Positions 34,462 through 43,213 of a stretch of 64,000 bases of DNA are shown one piece after another. Made by a program: the position numbers and the translations under genes. Every line of letters begins with the position of its first letter. Position 1 is the first letter of the stretch. The notes beneath the pieces are model-generated. The model was not told the DNA's origin, made no database searches, and saw nothing but the letters and a program-made list of their open reading frames with translations. Source of the stretch: PNON01 sp964387025 (GTDB lineage: Bacteria; Chloroflexota; Anaerolineae; Anaerolineales; Anaerolineaceae); NCBI GenBank assembly GCA_964387025.1, contig CAYLUZ010000003.1, positions 186,001-250,000 of the forward strand, written 5' to 3'.

Positions 34462-36020
34462 TGGTGAAGGAGTTTTTAAATTCTGACCTGCTTCTAGGGA
34501 TTGACATTGGAACTCAGGGTGTAAAATGCATTGCGATCGATAGCAAAGGCACGGTCAAGGCATCCCAATATATTGAGCATAAATGTATCTATCCCTGCCT
34601 GGACCGGGTGGAAGCAGATATGTGGCAGAATTGGTGGCTCAATCCCGTTATAGCAATCCAGAAGCTTCTCCATTCAGAAGGAATAAGGCCGGAAGCCATC
34701 AAAGGAATAGGAATTAGCGGCCTTTATCCTGCCTTTGGGCCAACTGATAAAGTGGGAAAGCCACTAGCAAATGCAATCCTTTATTCTGATAATAGATCGT
34801 ATCAGGAGGTGTTTGAAGTAAATGAGAAACAAAACTTAAAGCTTACAAGCGAAGAACTTACCCCGAAGTTGATCTGGTTCTTACGCCACGAACCTGAGTT
34901 GGCAAAGCGGATGGCAATGTTTTTCGACTCAATGCATTACCTGATTTATAAGTTGACTGGCGCATACGTCCAAGATACTCAAACAACCGGTCTATGGGGT
35001 GCAATTTATGAATCCCCCACGGCAAGCTGGCGCGAAGATGTCTGCGCAAAGTTTGATATCCCTATACATATACTCCCAAAAGTGTTTCCACCTGCAACCA
35101 TTGTCGGTAATGTACATGCGTTAGCGGCAGGAGAAACCGGTTTAATGATTGGTACACCAGTAATTGCCGGGTTACCGGATCTTACAGCTTCATTGATATC
35201 AGTTGGAACGGTTTTCCAGGATGAAACTTGCGCTTATTATGGCAGTGCTGGTTTGGTTCCTGTGCTGAAAGATAATCTTTTAGATGGAATCCTAAAACCT
35301 TACCCTATCGCTGAGAAGGGATTAACTGCTCAGGATGGTTATATTTATGATTACCCTGCTTACTGCCTTTCAGTTGGAGATGCAGTTCGCTGGTTTCGTG
35401 ATCAGTTCGGACAACTTGAATTGGTTATAGAGCTTGAAAAGGGAGGAAAATCTGCCTATTGGCAACTTGACCAGCTAGCCAAATCGGTTTCTCCAGGATC
35501 CAATGGTCTGATGTTGCTGCCATACTTTCAAGGTCAACGCAGTCCCTGGTTTGATCCATACGCAAGCGGTGTTTATTTTGGTATGACCCAATCTCACACT
35601 CGAAATCATCTCTACCGTGCGATTCTTGAATCGTTTGGGTATATTTTAAGGCACGGCTTGGAAGAATTTTACCCAAAAGGCCACTCACTTAGACGACTTG
35701 TGGCAACTGGTGGTGGGGCGAAAAGTCCATTATGGAGGCAAATTGTTAGTGACATTACGGGGTTGTACCAGGAATATGTTCCTAACGCTGAAGGTGCTAT
35801 CGGTGCTGCATATGTCGCTGGAATAGCTATAGGATGGTATAAAGATTTTGAACCCCTGCGACGTGATTGGGTAGTAATTGAAGATACAACCCAACCTAAT
35901 CCTGCAGCAAAGCATATTTATGACCAATATTTTAATGTTTTCCGTGAACTAAATAGCACATTGTTACCAATATTCCGTTTGCATCATCAAACGGGTGAAA
36001 ACCTAGATAAGGAGAATTAA
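34461..36020 (+). CDS. FGGY-family carbohydrate kinase
   Basis: A 519-residue FGGY kinase. It has LLGIDIGTQGVKCIAID, GIGISGLYPAFGP, PVIAGLPDLTASLISVG and the C-terminal VATGGGAKSPLWRQI. Members phosphorylate sugars, polyols or related compounds such as xylulose, erythritol or autoinducer-2. The substrate is not readable. The start at 34461, one base overlapping EcfT, is chosen over an upstream in-frame ATG at 34380 that would run through the EcfT gene. Coupling to the transporter suggests it traps the imported compound by phosphorylation. Confidence 0.9.
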   Translation: MVKEFLNSDLLLGIDIGTQGVKCIAIDSKGTVKASQYIEHKCIYPCLDRVEADMWQNWWLNPVIAIQKLLHSEGIRPEAIKGIGISGLYPAFGPTDKVGKPLANAILYSDNRSYQEVFEVNEKQNLKLTSEELTPKLIWFLRHEPELAKRMAMFFDSMHYLIYKLTGAYVQDTQTTGLWGAIYESPTASWREDVCAKFDIPIHILPKVFPPATIVGNVHALAAGETGLMIGTPVIAGLPDLTASLISVGTVFQDETCAYYGSAGLVPVLKDNLLDGILKPYPIAEKGLTAQDGYIYDYPAYCLSVGDAVRWFRDQFGQLELVIELEKGGKSAYWQLDQLAKSVSPGSNGLMLLPYFQGQRSPWFDPYASGVYFGMTQSHTRNHLYRAILESFGYILRHGLEEFYPKGHSLRRLVATGGGAKSPLWRQIVSDITGLYQEYVPNAEGAIGAAYVAGIAIGWYKDFEPLRRDWVVIEDTTQPNPAAKHIYDQYFNVFRELNSTLLPIFRLHHQTGENLDKEN

Positions 36021-36022
36021 TA

Positions 36023-37330
36023 ATGTTCAACTATACAGAAGCAGATCTTGAAGCTGGAAGAAAAGCCTTAGGTGGTGGGGGTGTTGGTAATCCGATTAAT
36101 TTAGTAGTAGACCATGGCGAAGGTGCTCAGTTGTTCGATAAAGCCGGTCACTCTTATATTGATTGTACTTCTCAAGCATGGAGTTTAAATGTCGGTTACT
36201 CCCATCCTAAAGTGATTTCACGGGTGACTGAATTCATAAAAAGCTATACCCATGTACGCACTAGTTTCCAAACAATTCCAAAACTGTTATTGAGTAAAAA
36301 ACTAGCGGAACTTGCCCCTGGTAACTTAAAAAAAGTTTCCTATGCTCTTTCAGGTTCGGATGCCAACGAAGGCTCAGTCAAACTCGCCATGCGTAATCGC
36401 CCGAATAGTGATACGCTCGTAAGCCTGATGGATGGTTATCACGGGCGGACACTGGCAATGATTAATACTTCCTGGCCGCACCCCAATAACCGCTTTACTG
36501 CCTGGAGCGCACCGGTTCTCCGTATTCCACAGGCATATTGTTACCGCTGCCCATTAAAATTGAATTATCCTCAGTGTAATTTTGCGTGTGTAGACCTAGC
36601 GAGAGATCTCATTCAGCGTGGTGCTGGCCAACCGCCTTATGCCTTAATAATGGAACCTTTTCAAGGCAATGGAGGGATGGTGGAATTTCCGGATGGTTAT
36701 TTACCTGCCATGCGAAAACTTTGCGATGACCTCGGTATGTTATTGATCTTTGATGAGATACAAACCGGTTTTGGCCGAATGGGAGAATGGTTTGCAGCAG
36801 ATCTCTACCATACAACCCCTGATATTATGACCATAGGCAAAGCACTTGGTGGTGGGTTCCCCATTTTTGGGAACCTGGTACGCGATGACCTGGCTACTTT
36901 CAGCCCCGGGGATCACTCTTTTACATTTGCTCATTTCCCGGTATCGATGGTGGCTGCACTGACTGCCATTGAAATCACAGAGGAAGAAAACTTACTGGAA
37001 AATTGCCGAAAGATGGGCAGTCTTTTCCGTGCTGGATTACGCAAATTACAGGAAAAGTATGAATTTATTGGTGATGTACGCGGTCCTGGTTTGATGATTG
37101 GAATCGAAATGATAAAGGATCGAAAAGCAAAAGAACCCGATCGAGAAATCCCTGATTTCTTCATTCATGAAGGGCTTAAACGTGGCGCTATTTTTGGCGA
37201 ATCAAAATACTTGGGATTAGGAAATATAGTAAAGATAAAACCGCCATTGGTAATCAATGAGAATCAGGTTGCGAAGGTGTTGGAAATCTTTGAATCGATT
37301 TGCGAAGATGCCGTTAAGCTAAAAAAATAA
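36023..37330 (+). CDS. Class III (omega) aminotransferase
   Basis: A 435-residue PLP aminotransferase of the 4-aminobutyrate/ornithine type. SGSDANEGSVKLAM, DGYHGRTLAM, LLIFDEIQTGFGRMGEWF and Lys273 in TIGKALGGGFP are the landmarks. A Cys-rich insert (YCYRCPLKLNYPQCNFAC) near residue 170 is seen in some members that act on amino acids or amino sugars. It sits 2 bases after the kinase stop with AAGGAGA. It may remove an exocyclic amino group from the imported compound or an amino acid released from it. Confidence 0.9.
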   Translation: MFNYTEADLEAGRKALGGGGVGNPINLVVDHGEGAQLFDKAGHSYIDCTSQAWSLNVGYSHPKVISRVTEFIKSYTHVRTSFQTIPKLLLSKKLAELAPGNLKKVSYALSGSDANEGSVKLAMRNRPNSDTLVSLMDGYHGRTLAMINTSWPHPNNRFTAWSAPVLRIPQAYCYRCPLKLNYPQCNFACVDLARDLIQRGAGQPPYALIMEPFQGNGGMVEFPDGYLPAMRKLCDDLGMLLIFDEIQTGFGRMGEWFAADLYHTTPDIMTIGKALGGGFPIFGNLVRDDLATFSPGDHSFTFAHFPVSMVAALTAIEITEEENLLENCRKMGSLFRAGLRKLQEKYEFIGDVRGPGLMIGIEMIKDRKAKEPDREIPDFFIHEGLKRGAIFGESKYLGLGNIVKIKPPLVINENQVAKVLEIFESICEDAVKLKK

Positions 37331-37338
37331 TTAACCGG

Positions 37339-37408
37339 AAGGGAGCTCCATCTTGCTTAGTATTGATGATGATAATGTTATATTGGTTGATCGACATGGA
37401 GCTCCCTT
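37339..37408. repeat. 13-bp perfect inverted repeat with long loop
   Basis: 37339-37351 and 37396-37408 are perfect reverse complements (core GGGAGCTCC), spaced by 44 bases, right after the class III aminotransferase gene. No T tract follows. The palindromic GAGCTC arms could also form separate dyads. It could be a processing or stability element, or the scar of a small mobile sequence. Confidence 0.5.
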
Positions 37409-37520
37409 AAAAATAAATAAGAAACACATAATATTGAGGATTAAAAAAGGCTGAAAACTAAACCTATTATTTAAGTAATTCAGGCATTCATAGGAATTAG
37501 TAAATCAAAGGATAGTACTA

Positions 37521-38558
37521 ATGACCATTTACCAAACAGAAATATATGAACAGCCAACGGCATTAGATCGTTTTGTGAAATCTAATTGGGAACCATTTTA
37601 TAAATTCGCCGAACGCGTACATAAGCAGCCAATAAATCGAATATTAATTGCTGCAAGGGGAACATCCGATAATGCAGCAATTTACGCTAAATATCTGCTT
37701 TCAACATTTGCAGGTATTCCGGTTGGATTGGCAATTCCATCACTTTATACTGTTTACCAGCAACCACCTGATATGAGTGATGGTGTGGTGATCGGAATTT
37801 CCCAATCGGGTCGCTCTACGGATGTGCTTGCTGTTCTGGAAGATGCCCATAAAAAGGGTGTGATTACAATTTCGATCACTAATGACCAAGATTCACCTAT
37901 GGCTCGCTTAGCTGATTATTCGATTTGCGTGAACGCCGGCTTTGAAAAGGCGGTCGCTGCGAGTAAATCCTACACCTCTACTTTAGCCGCAATTGCATTA
38001 TTGACTGCCGTTTGGACCGATAACCAACATCAAATAGAAGAGATTAAGCACTTACCATACTGGGCAGAAGAAGTACTTAAACAACACGAGATGGCGAAAA
38101 AAACAGCGAATTGGTTTGCTGAATTTAATCAAATGGTAGTTTTGGGACGTGGATTTAACCAGTGTACTGCACAAGAAATTGCTTTAAAGACCAAGGAATT
38201 ATCTTATATGGTCGCCGAAGCCTATTCGGCAGCCGATTTTCGACATGGCCCGATTGCGATGTTAATGAAGGATTTTCCAGTTGTTGCTGTGGCACCGAAA
38301 GATAAGACGCTGGAAGATATGAAGGCAATGATCAGAGAAGTTAAAGAACTGGAAGTGCGTCTTGCTGTAATATCAAATGAAAAGGATTTATTGGATCAAA
38401 GCAATTTTGCAATCACACTACCTAAAGATCTGCCAGGTTGGCTTTCTCCAATCATTACAACAATTCCCGGTCAATTACTAGCGCTAGAATTAGCTACGGC
38501 AAAGGGATTGGATGTAGATCATCCACGTGGATTAAAAAAAGTTACCCTGACCTTATAA
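37521..38558 (+). CDS. SIS-domain sugar-phosphate isomerase/deaminase (GlmS C-terminal-like)
   Basis: A 345-residue double-SIS protein without the glutaminase domain of GlmS. Phosphate-binding loops are ARGTSDNAA (residues 45-53) and SQSGRSTD. The three residues needed for isomerisation in GlmS are all present: Glu226 (KELSY), His242 (RHGP) and a Lys near 340 (PRGLKK). Close architecture is shared with SIS-type glucosamine-6-phosphate deaminases (NagB-II/AgaS) and FrlB deglycase, so it probably deaminates or isomerises an amino-sugar phosphate. Its stop abuts the M20 gene's GTG start. AAAGGAT precedes the ATG. Confidence 0.88.
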   Translation: MTIYQTEIYEQPTALDRFVKSNWEPFYKFAERVHKQPINRILIAARGTSDNAAIYAKYLLSTFAGIPVGLAIPSLYTVYQQPPDMSDGVVIGISQSGRSTDVLAVLEDAHKKGVITISITNDQDSPMARLADYSICVNAGFEKAVAASKSYTSTLAAIALLTAVWTDNQHQIEEIKHLPYWAEEVLKQHEMAKKTANWFAEFNQMVVLGRGFNQCTAQEIALKTKELSYMVAEAYSAADFRHGPIAMLMKDFPVVAVAPKDKTLEDMKAMIREVKELEVRLAVISNEKDLLDQSNFAITLPKDLPGWLSPIITTIPGQLLALELATAKGLDVDHPRGLKKVTLTL

Positions 38559-39860
38559 GTGAAAGATAAAGTATATATACACGGAGAAAATGATGTGACC
38601 GATCCTTGGCTTTTGTACTCAACTAAGATAGAGGAAAATTTTGAGGATTTGGTCATTTTATTACAAGAATTAATACACCGTCCTTCCCATACTAGCGAAA
38701 AAGAATGCCAGGTGTTCATTAAGAATTGGTTGGATCAACGCGGCATCGAATCCGATCTTTGGGATTTGGACGTGGATACATTGAAATTACATCCGGCATG
38801 GGTGGAAACAGGTCTAAGCTATTTAGATCGCCCCAACCTGGCAGCAACGATAAAAGGAAACGGGACAGGGAAATCATTAAGCCTACTCGGGCATATCGAT
38901 GTTGTCCCGGTTGAAGAACCAGATAAATGGGTGGAAGCAAATCCTTGGAGCGGGAAACGAATTGATAACAAGCTATATGGTCGCGGTTCAATGGATATGA
39001 AAGCCGGTGTAGCAATTAGTTTGTTTTTGGCTGCCATATTAAAAGAAACAGGCTTACAGCTAAAAGGAGACCTGATCATTCAATCGCTGATCGATGAAGA
39101 GAATGGCGGAAATGGTACTCTTGCGGCTATCGTTCGCGGATATACAGCCGATTCTTCAATATTTTTAGAACCGTCCGAAGAAGATTATATGGGCATCAGC
39201 GGACGAGGAGCCCAATTTTTCCGTATAACAATTCCAGGTCAAAGTGGTGGTATAGAATATCAATACTCTTGTCCCAATGCAATTAACAAAGCAATGATCA
39301 TATTCCAAGCTGTTGAACGCTATTCGGATTATCTTAATAGCACAGCTGACCATCCACTGTATCAATATACTGAAACAAAAGTCCCCTGTGCTGTTTGTAC
39401 AATTCATGCGGGTAATTGGCCTTCAACAACACCTGCCTTTTGTGTAATGGAAGGCAGCCTGGAATGCCTCCCTGGGGAAGATATTGATGTGGCAAAAGAA
39501 CGGTTTAAAAAATACTTATTGTTGGCAGCCAAGCAAGACCCTTGGTTAATTGAACATTCGCCTGAAATTGAATGGTTTGGTCTGCGATTGGAATCTGCTG
39601 AGATCCCAATCGACTCACCCATTGTGGAATGTGTACGCAATTCCAGTCGTTTTGTTTTGAATAAAGACGTAATCCCTTTAGGCGGGGGTGGCAGTGATTT
39701 ACGTCTACCGGTTCTTTATGCCAACAGTCCTTGCATAAATTATGGTCCTAAAGGTGGAGCAATCCATAGCACAAATGAATATGTGGATTTAGATTCCGTG
39801 CTAAATGTAACCAAGGTTATTGGAAAAGTTATTTTGGATTGGTGTGAAGTAGCAGATTGA
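38559..39860 (+). CDS. M20-family metallopeptidase/deacylase
   Basis: A 433-residue M20 (ArgE/DapE/CPG2-like) hydrolase. Metal and catalytic residues are readable: LLGHIDVV (His112, Asp114), YGRGSMDMKAG (Asp146) and LIDEENGGNGT (Glu180, Glu181). The dimerisation domain follows. These enzymes cleave amide bonds, typically N-acyl groups from amino acids. In this cluster an N-deacylation or removal of an aminoacyl group from an amino sugar is a fair inference. GTG at 38559 directly follows the SIS stop; a GTG at 38595 with GGAG upstream is an alternative start. Confidence 0.88.
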   Translation: MKDKVYIHGENDVTDPWLLYSTKIEENFEDLVILLQELIHRPSHTSEKECQVFIKNWLDQRGIESDLWDLDVDTLKLHPAWVETGLSYLDRPNLAATIKGNGTGKSLSLLGHIDVVPVEEPDKWVEANPWSGKRIDNKLYGRGSMDMKAGVAISLFLAAILKETGLQLKGDLIIQSLIDEENGGNGTLAAIVRGYTADSSIFLEPSEEDYMGISGRGAQFFRITIPGQSGGIEYQYSCPNAINKAMIIFQAVERYSDYLNSTADHPLYQYTETKVPCAVCTIHAGNWPSTTPAFCVMEGSLECLPGEDIDVAKERFKKYLLLAAKQDPWLIEHSPEIEWFGLRLESAEIPIDSPIVECVRNSSRFVLNKDVIPLGGGGSDLRLPVLYANSPCINYGPKGGAIHSTNEYVDLDSVLNVTKVIGKVILDWCEVAD

Positions 39861-39919
39861 TCTAGGAAGGTAATTCCCCGAAATAATTCGTGTTATATCA
39901 TAGGAGAAATAATAGCATT

Positions 39920-41302
39920 ATGGAAACCCTTGCCTTATTTGGAGGTTCACCAATAGTCACTGGGAACGGGATTAGCGAAGACCGTTGGCCGATCACAACA
40001 GATGAAGATCGTAAAGCAGTCGATCGGGTCTTTGAAAGTGGCCATTTTGTTGGGCTCCATGATCCCGAAGTCGAAGCCCTTGAAAAAGAGTATGCAGAAT
40101 ATGTAGGGACTGAGTATGCTATGGGTTTTGGAACAGGTACTTCATCCTTGCATGCGGCTGTTGCTGCTTCTGGAATTAAACCGGGCGAGGAAGTGATTGT
40201 TCCAGCACTTACTTTTTTGGCTTCGGCAACAGCTGTTCTGCAACAACTTGGATTACCAGTATTTGCAGATATTGACCCGGTAACATATAACATCGATCCT
40301 GCTTCGGTTGAGGCAAATATCACTGAACGGACACGGGCAATTATGGCTGTGGATATGCATGGACTACCGGCTGATTATCCGGCTCTTAGGAAAATTGCCG
40401 AAAAACATAATCTTGTGTTGATCAGTGATGCCGCTCACTCAATGGGAGCAATGCAAAATGGCAAACTTTGCGGAAGCCTGGCAGATGTAACTGGAACGAG
40501 TATTATGCCCGCGAAACAATGGCCAACATGCGGAGAAGGTGGATTCCTGTCAACTGATCAGGTTGAGATTTTCAACTTGGCAGGGATGGTCCGAATGTTT
40601 GGCGAGGTAATAGAGAAGGATAAGCCACGCTCTTATAATGCTTTTACACTCGGTTACAACTACAGGTTAAATCCTGTCCAGGCAGCTTATGCGCGCAGTC
40701 AATTGACCCGATTAAATGATAACATCCTACATTTCCAAAGAAATGCAGAAATTCTTACAAATGGATTAAAAGAACTTCCTGGTGTCATTCCACCTTATAC
40801 TCCAGAGGGATCTACACATGCCTATCATATGTACCGGATAAGATTTGATCCTAAACAAGTAGGCTTGGATGTCGATTCCGGAAGGTTTGCCAAAGCTATT
40901 GAACTGGCGATGGAAGCAGAAGGACTCCCCCTTCGTTTTTATCAAAACATCCCTGTCCCCGGGCAGATTTTATTTAAGATCAAAGAAGGTTTTGGAAACG
41001 GTGTTCCATGGACTCTTCCAGGTACCCGGGAAATAAATTATTCAATTGAAGATTATCCAACCACTTTGGATGTCCTGGAAAATACACGTTGCATTGGCAG
41101 AAGCGGAACATCTGGGCCTAATTATTTCCTTAACCATCAAACGATAGACCTTTATCTCCAAAGCTTTCGGAAATTATGGAAAAATCTGCCACAATTGGTA
41201 AATCATGCCAAAGAAATTGATTACAAGGTACCCTGGTCCAGTTTTGCTCCATCAACAAGAGGTATCTGGACGATAGTCACCCCAAAATCATCAAAAACAT
41301 AA
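39920..41302 (+). CDS. DegT/DnrJ/EryC1/StrS aminotransferase 2, extended C-terminus
   Basis: A 460-residue DegT-family enzyme, about 70-90 residues longer than usual at the C-terminus. It begins METLALFGGSPIV, as in the AHBA-synthase/scyllo-inosose aminotransferase branch. It has FGTGTSSLHAAVAA, LISDAAHSMGAM and the PLP Lys199 in IMPAKQWPTCGEGG. The ATG at 39920 is preferred over a GTG at 39890. It is only distantly like the first DegT gene at 27103, so the two probably act on different keto positions or substrates. Confidence 0.88.
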   Translation: METLALFGGSPIVTGNGISEDRWPITTDEDRKAVDRVFESGHFVGLHDPEVEALEKEYAEYVGTEYAMGFGTGTSSLHAAVAASGIKPGEEVIVPALTFLASATAVLQQLGLPVFADIDPVTYNIDPASVEANITERTRAIMAVDMHGLPADYPALRKIAEKHNLVLISDAAHSMGAMQNGKLCGSLADVTGTSIMPAKQWPTCGEGGFLSTDQVEIFNLAGMVRMFGEVIEKDKPRSYNAFTLGYNYRLNPVQAAYARSQLTRLNDNILHFQRNAEILTNGLKELPGVIPPYTPEGSTHAYHMYRIRFDPKQVGLDVDSGRFAKAIELAMEAEGLPLRFYQNIPVPGQILFKIKEGFGNGVPWTLPGTREINYSIEDYPTTLDVLENTRCIGRSGTSGPNYFLNHQTIDLYLQSFRKLWKNLPQLVNHAKEIDYKVPWSSFAPSTRGIWTIVTPKSSKT

Positions 41303-41424
41303 TCTTTTTTGGAAACCACTTTTGAAAATCTTAATAAAGTAATACCGATTTATTTTGTATTAGCTGCCGGGTATTCCAGAAACATTATTTTGATGCAGAA
41401 TTTAATGAATAATTGGAGGAACAG

Positions 41425-41946
41425 ATGATTGGAGAATATAAAAAGCAATTACCATTTTTACAAAATGGCGTTGCTCAAATTGCGTTTGTTGTCAAAGATC
41501 TTGATAAAACTGTTAGATATTACAATGAGGTTTTTGGTATTGGTCCATGGCAGTTTTATACATACGAAAAACCATTGGTTAAGAAAATGTCGTACCACGG
41601 AAAACCGGCAGTTCATAGTAATAGGATTGCGTTGTCATATTTTGGTCCATCCCGGATCGAGTTAATTGAAGTCAAAGAAGGGGATTCTGTTTTCAGCGAC
41701 CATATCAAAAAACATGGTTACGGTGTTCAACACCTTGGCTTTTTGGTAGAGAATATGGAAGAAGCCTTGAAGCAAGCCAAAGAAGCCGGGTTTGAAATGT
41801 TGCAGGATGGCTCGGGCTTTGGGCTGGAGGGAGATGGTCATTACGCATACCTGGATAGTGAAGAGGATTTTGGTGTAATGCTCGAATTGATCGAACGGCC
41901 AAAAGGGAGACATATACCAGAGAAAGTATTTCCACCAGAAAAATAA
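41425..41946 (+). CDS. VOC/glyoxalase-fold protein
   Basis: A 173-residue vicinal-oxygen-chelate protein similar to methylmalonyl-CoA epimerase. QIAFVVKDLDKTVRYYNEVFGIGPW begins module one, shown here as two parts: QIAFVVKDLDKTVRYY and NEVFGIGPW. HGYGVQHLGFLV starts module two, and MLELIE gives the late metal Glu. It could epimerise or isomerise a 2-keto or alpha-carbonyl intermediate. ATG at 41425 sits 4 bases after GGAGGA. It is probably the last gene of the cluster, although a 122-base gap separates it from the DegT gene. Confidence 0.8.
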   Translation: MIGEYKKQLPFLQNGVAQIAFVVKDLDKTVRYYNEVFGIGPWQFYTYEKPLVKKMSYHGKPAVHSNRIALSYFGPSRIELIEVKEGDSVFSDHIKKHGYGVQHLGFLVENMEEALKQAKEAGFEMLQDGSGFGLEGDGHYAYLDSEEDFGVMLELIERPKGRHIPEKVFPPEK

Positions 41947-41980
41947 AAATTGTTCTCAAATCAATTATCTGATTTATTAA

Positions 41981-42979
41981 TCATGGATTTGAAGGAAACG
42001 GTTTGCGATAATACAGGAACTCGTTGGTAGGTTGGTATCCTATTTGATTATAGAAAGAGTAAGCTCCGGTTTGATTTTGAGAATCTACCGAAAGGACAGT
42101 CTTTTCCATACCCAAATCCCGAAACAAGCGGATTGATTCAATTAACAGCCATCGGGCTATTCCCTTCCTTCGCCATGGCCGGAGGACTGCTATTTCTTCG
42201 GTGTACCCATACCTGGTATTCAGTGCAGCATTTTCCTCGTTATCAATGTATCCGAGGACCATGCCTGCTATTTGATCCTGATTCCAGGCGACTTTCCAGT
42301 ATTCCGGTTGGAAAAACCGGGAATTCTCCCAACTCTTAAATTGTTCTTCAGTTTTGGGTGAGTATCCCCAAAGATCATGAAACGCTTCATCGTTTGCCAT
42401 GAGGACTTTTCTATATTCAACCGGTTCCGGTTTTCGTATAACAAGTCCTTCGGGAACAGATACGATCGGTAAATTCAGATTTGTTGGACGTGACATTTTA
42501 ATGGTTTGGCGGTTGATAATATAACCGGATTCCTGTAATATTTCGATCAAGCTAGCTTGGGTAGCTTGAATTCGTGTTTGGAACCATTTCTCGCCAGTAT
42601 ACTTGTGATTTTGTTCATAATTGATGAACCAGTTTTCAGCTTCCTCGAGGAGTGCTTTCTCAATACCTTCACTTCGTTTGTCCGGGTCTACCATCCAGTG
42701 ATGGAACTCATAAATCAAATTATTGTCGGTATCCATTCGCCAGTTGACACTTATCGAACCTATTACGTCCGGATTGTTCTTTGATTGTATTAAGAATAGC
42801 TGCTTTTTTATGTCAAAATTTGGTAATTGTTGAAGTTCCTGCTCTAAACTTGATATAGTGTACACTTTATCAAGCAGATCGATATTTTGACACCGAAAGA
42901 ATAAATTGAGAAAGGATTGAAAATCATTAATACCCAGAAATGTGCGAATGACGAAAGGTTTATAATGAGTATCTGCCAT
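41981..42979 (-). CDS. Double-GNAT acetyltransferase
   Basis: A 332-residue protein with two GNAT folds, as in mycothiol-synthase-like proteins. The first module is degenerate (VIGSISVNWRMDTDNN). The second keeps the acetyl-CoA loop EIAVLRPWRRKGIARWLL, followed by MEKTVLSVDSQNQTGAYSFY. The ATG at 42979 (MADTHYK) is preferred to one 11 codons upstream. The substrate is unknown. It converges on the catabolic cluster and diverges from the aldo/keto reductase. Confidence 0.82.
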   Translation of the reverse strand: MADTHYKPFVIRTFLGINDFQSFLNLFFRCQNIDLLDKVYTISSLEQELQQLPNFDIKKQLFLIQSKNNPDVIGSISVNWRMDTDNNLIYEFHHWMVDPDKRSEGIEKALLEEAENWFINYEQNHKYTGEKWFQTRIQATQASLIEILQESGYIINRQTIKMSRPTNLNLPIVSVPEGLVIRKPEPVEYRKVLMANDEAFHDLWGYSPKTEEQFKSWENSRFFQPEYWKVAWNQDQIAGMVLGYIDNEENAALNTRYGYTEEIAVLRPWRRKGIARWLLIESIRLFRDLGMEKTVLSVDSQNQTGAYSFYNQIGYQPTNEFLYYRKPFPSNP

Positions 42980-43213
42980 GGTTACTTTCCAGAGAGAGGA
43001 TAGGATTATCATATACTGAAAGGCTAAAACCGGGTAGACTAATTAGGAAATTATATATACCAATAACTTTAGGAATTCGTTTTGTAGACGAAAAGATTAT
43101 TATTGTGGTGTTGCTTATAATCAAAGACCACGTCCTTTTTGGGAAAATAACATTATATAAACCAAGACCAAGCATACAATAAATGTTGTCACATATAGAG
43201 AAGGAAGTGTTTT

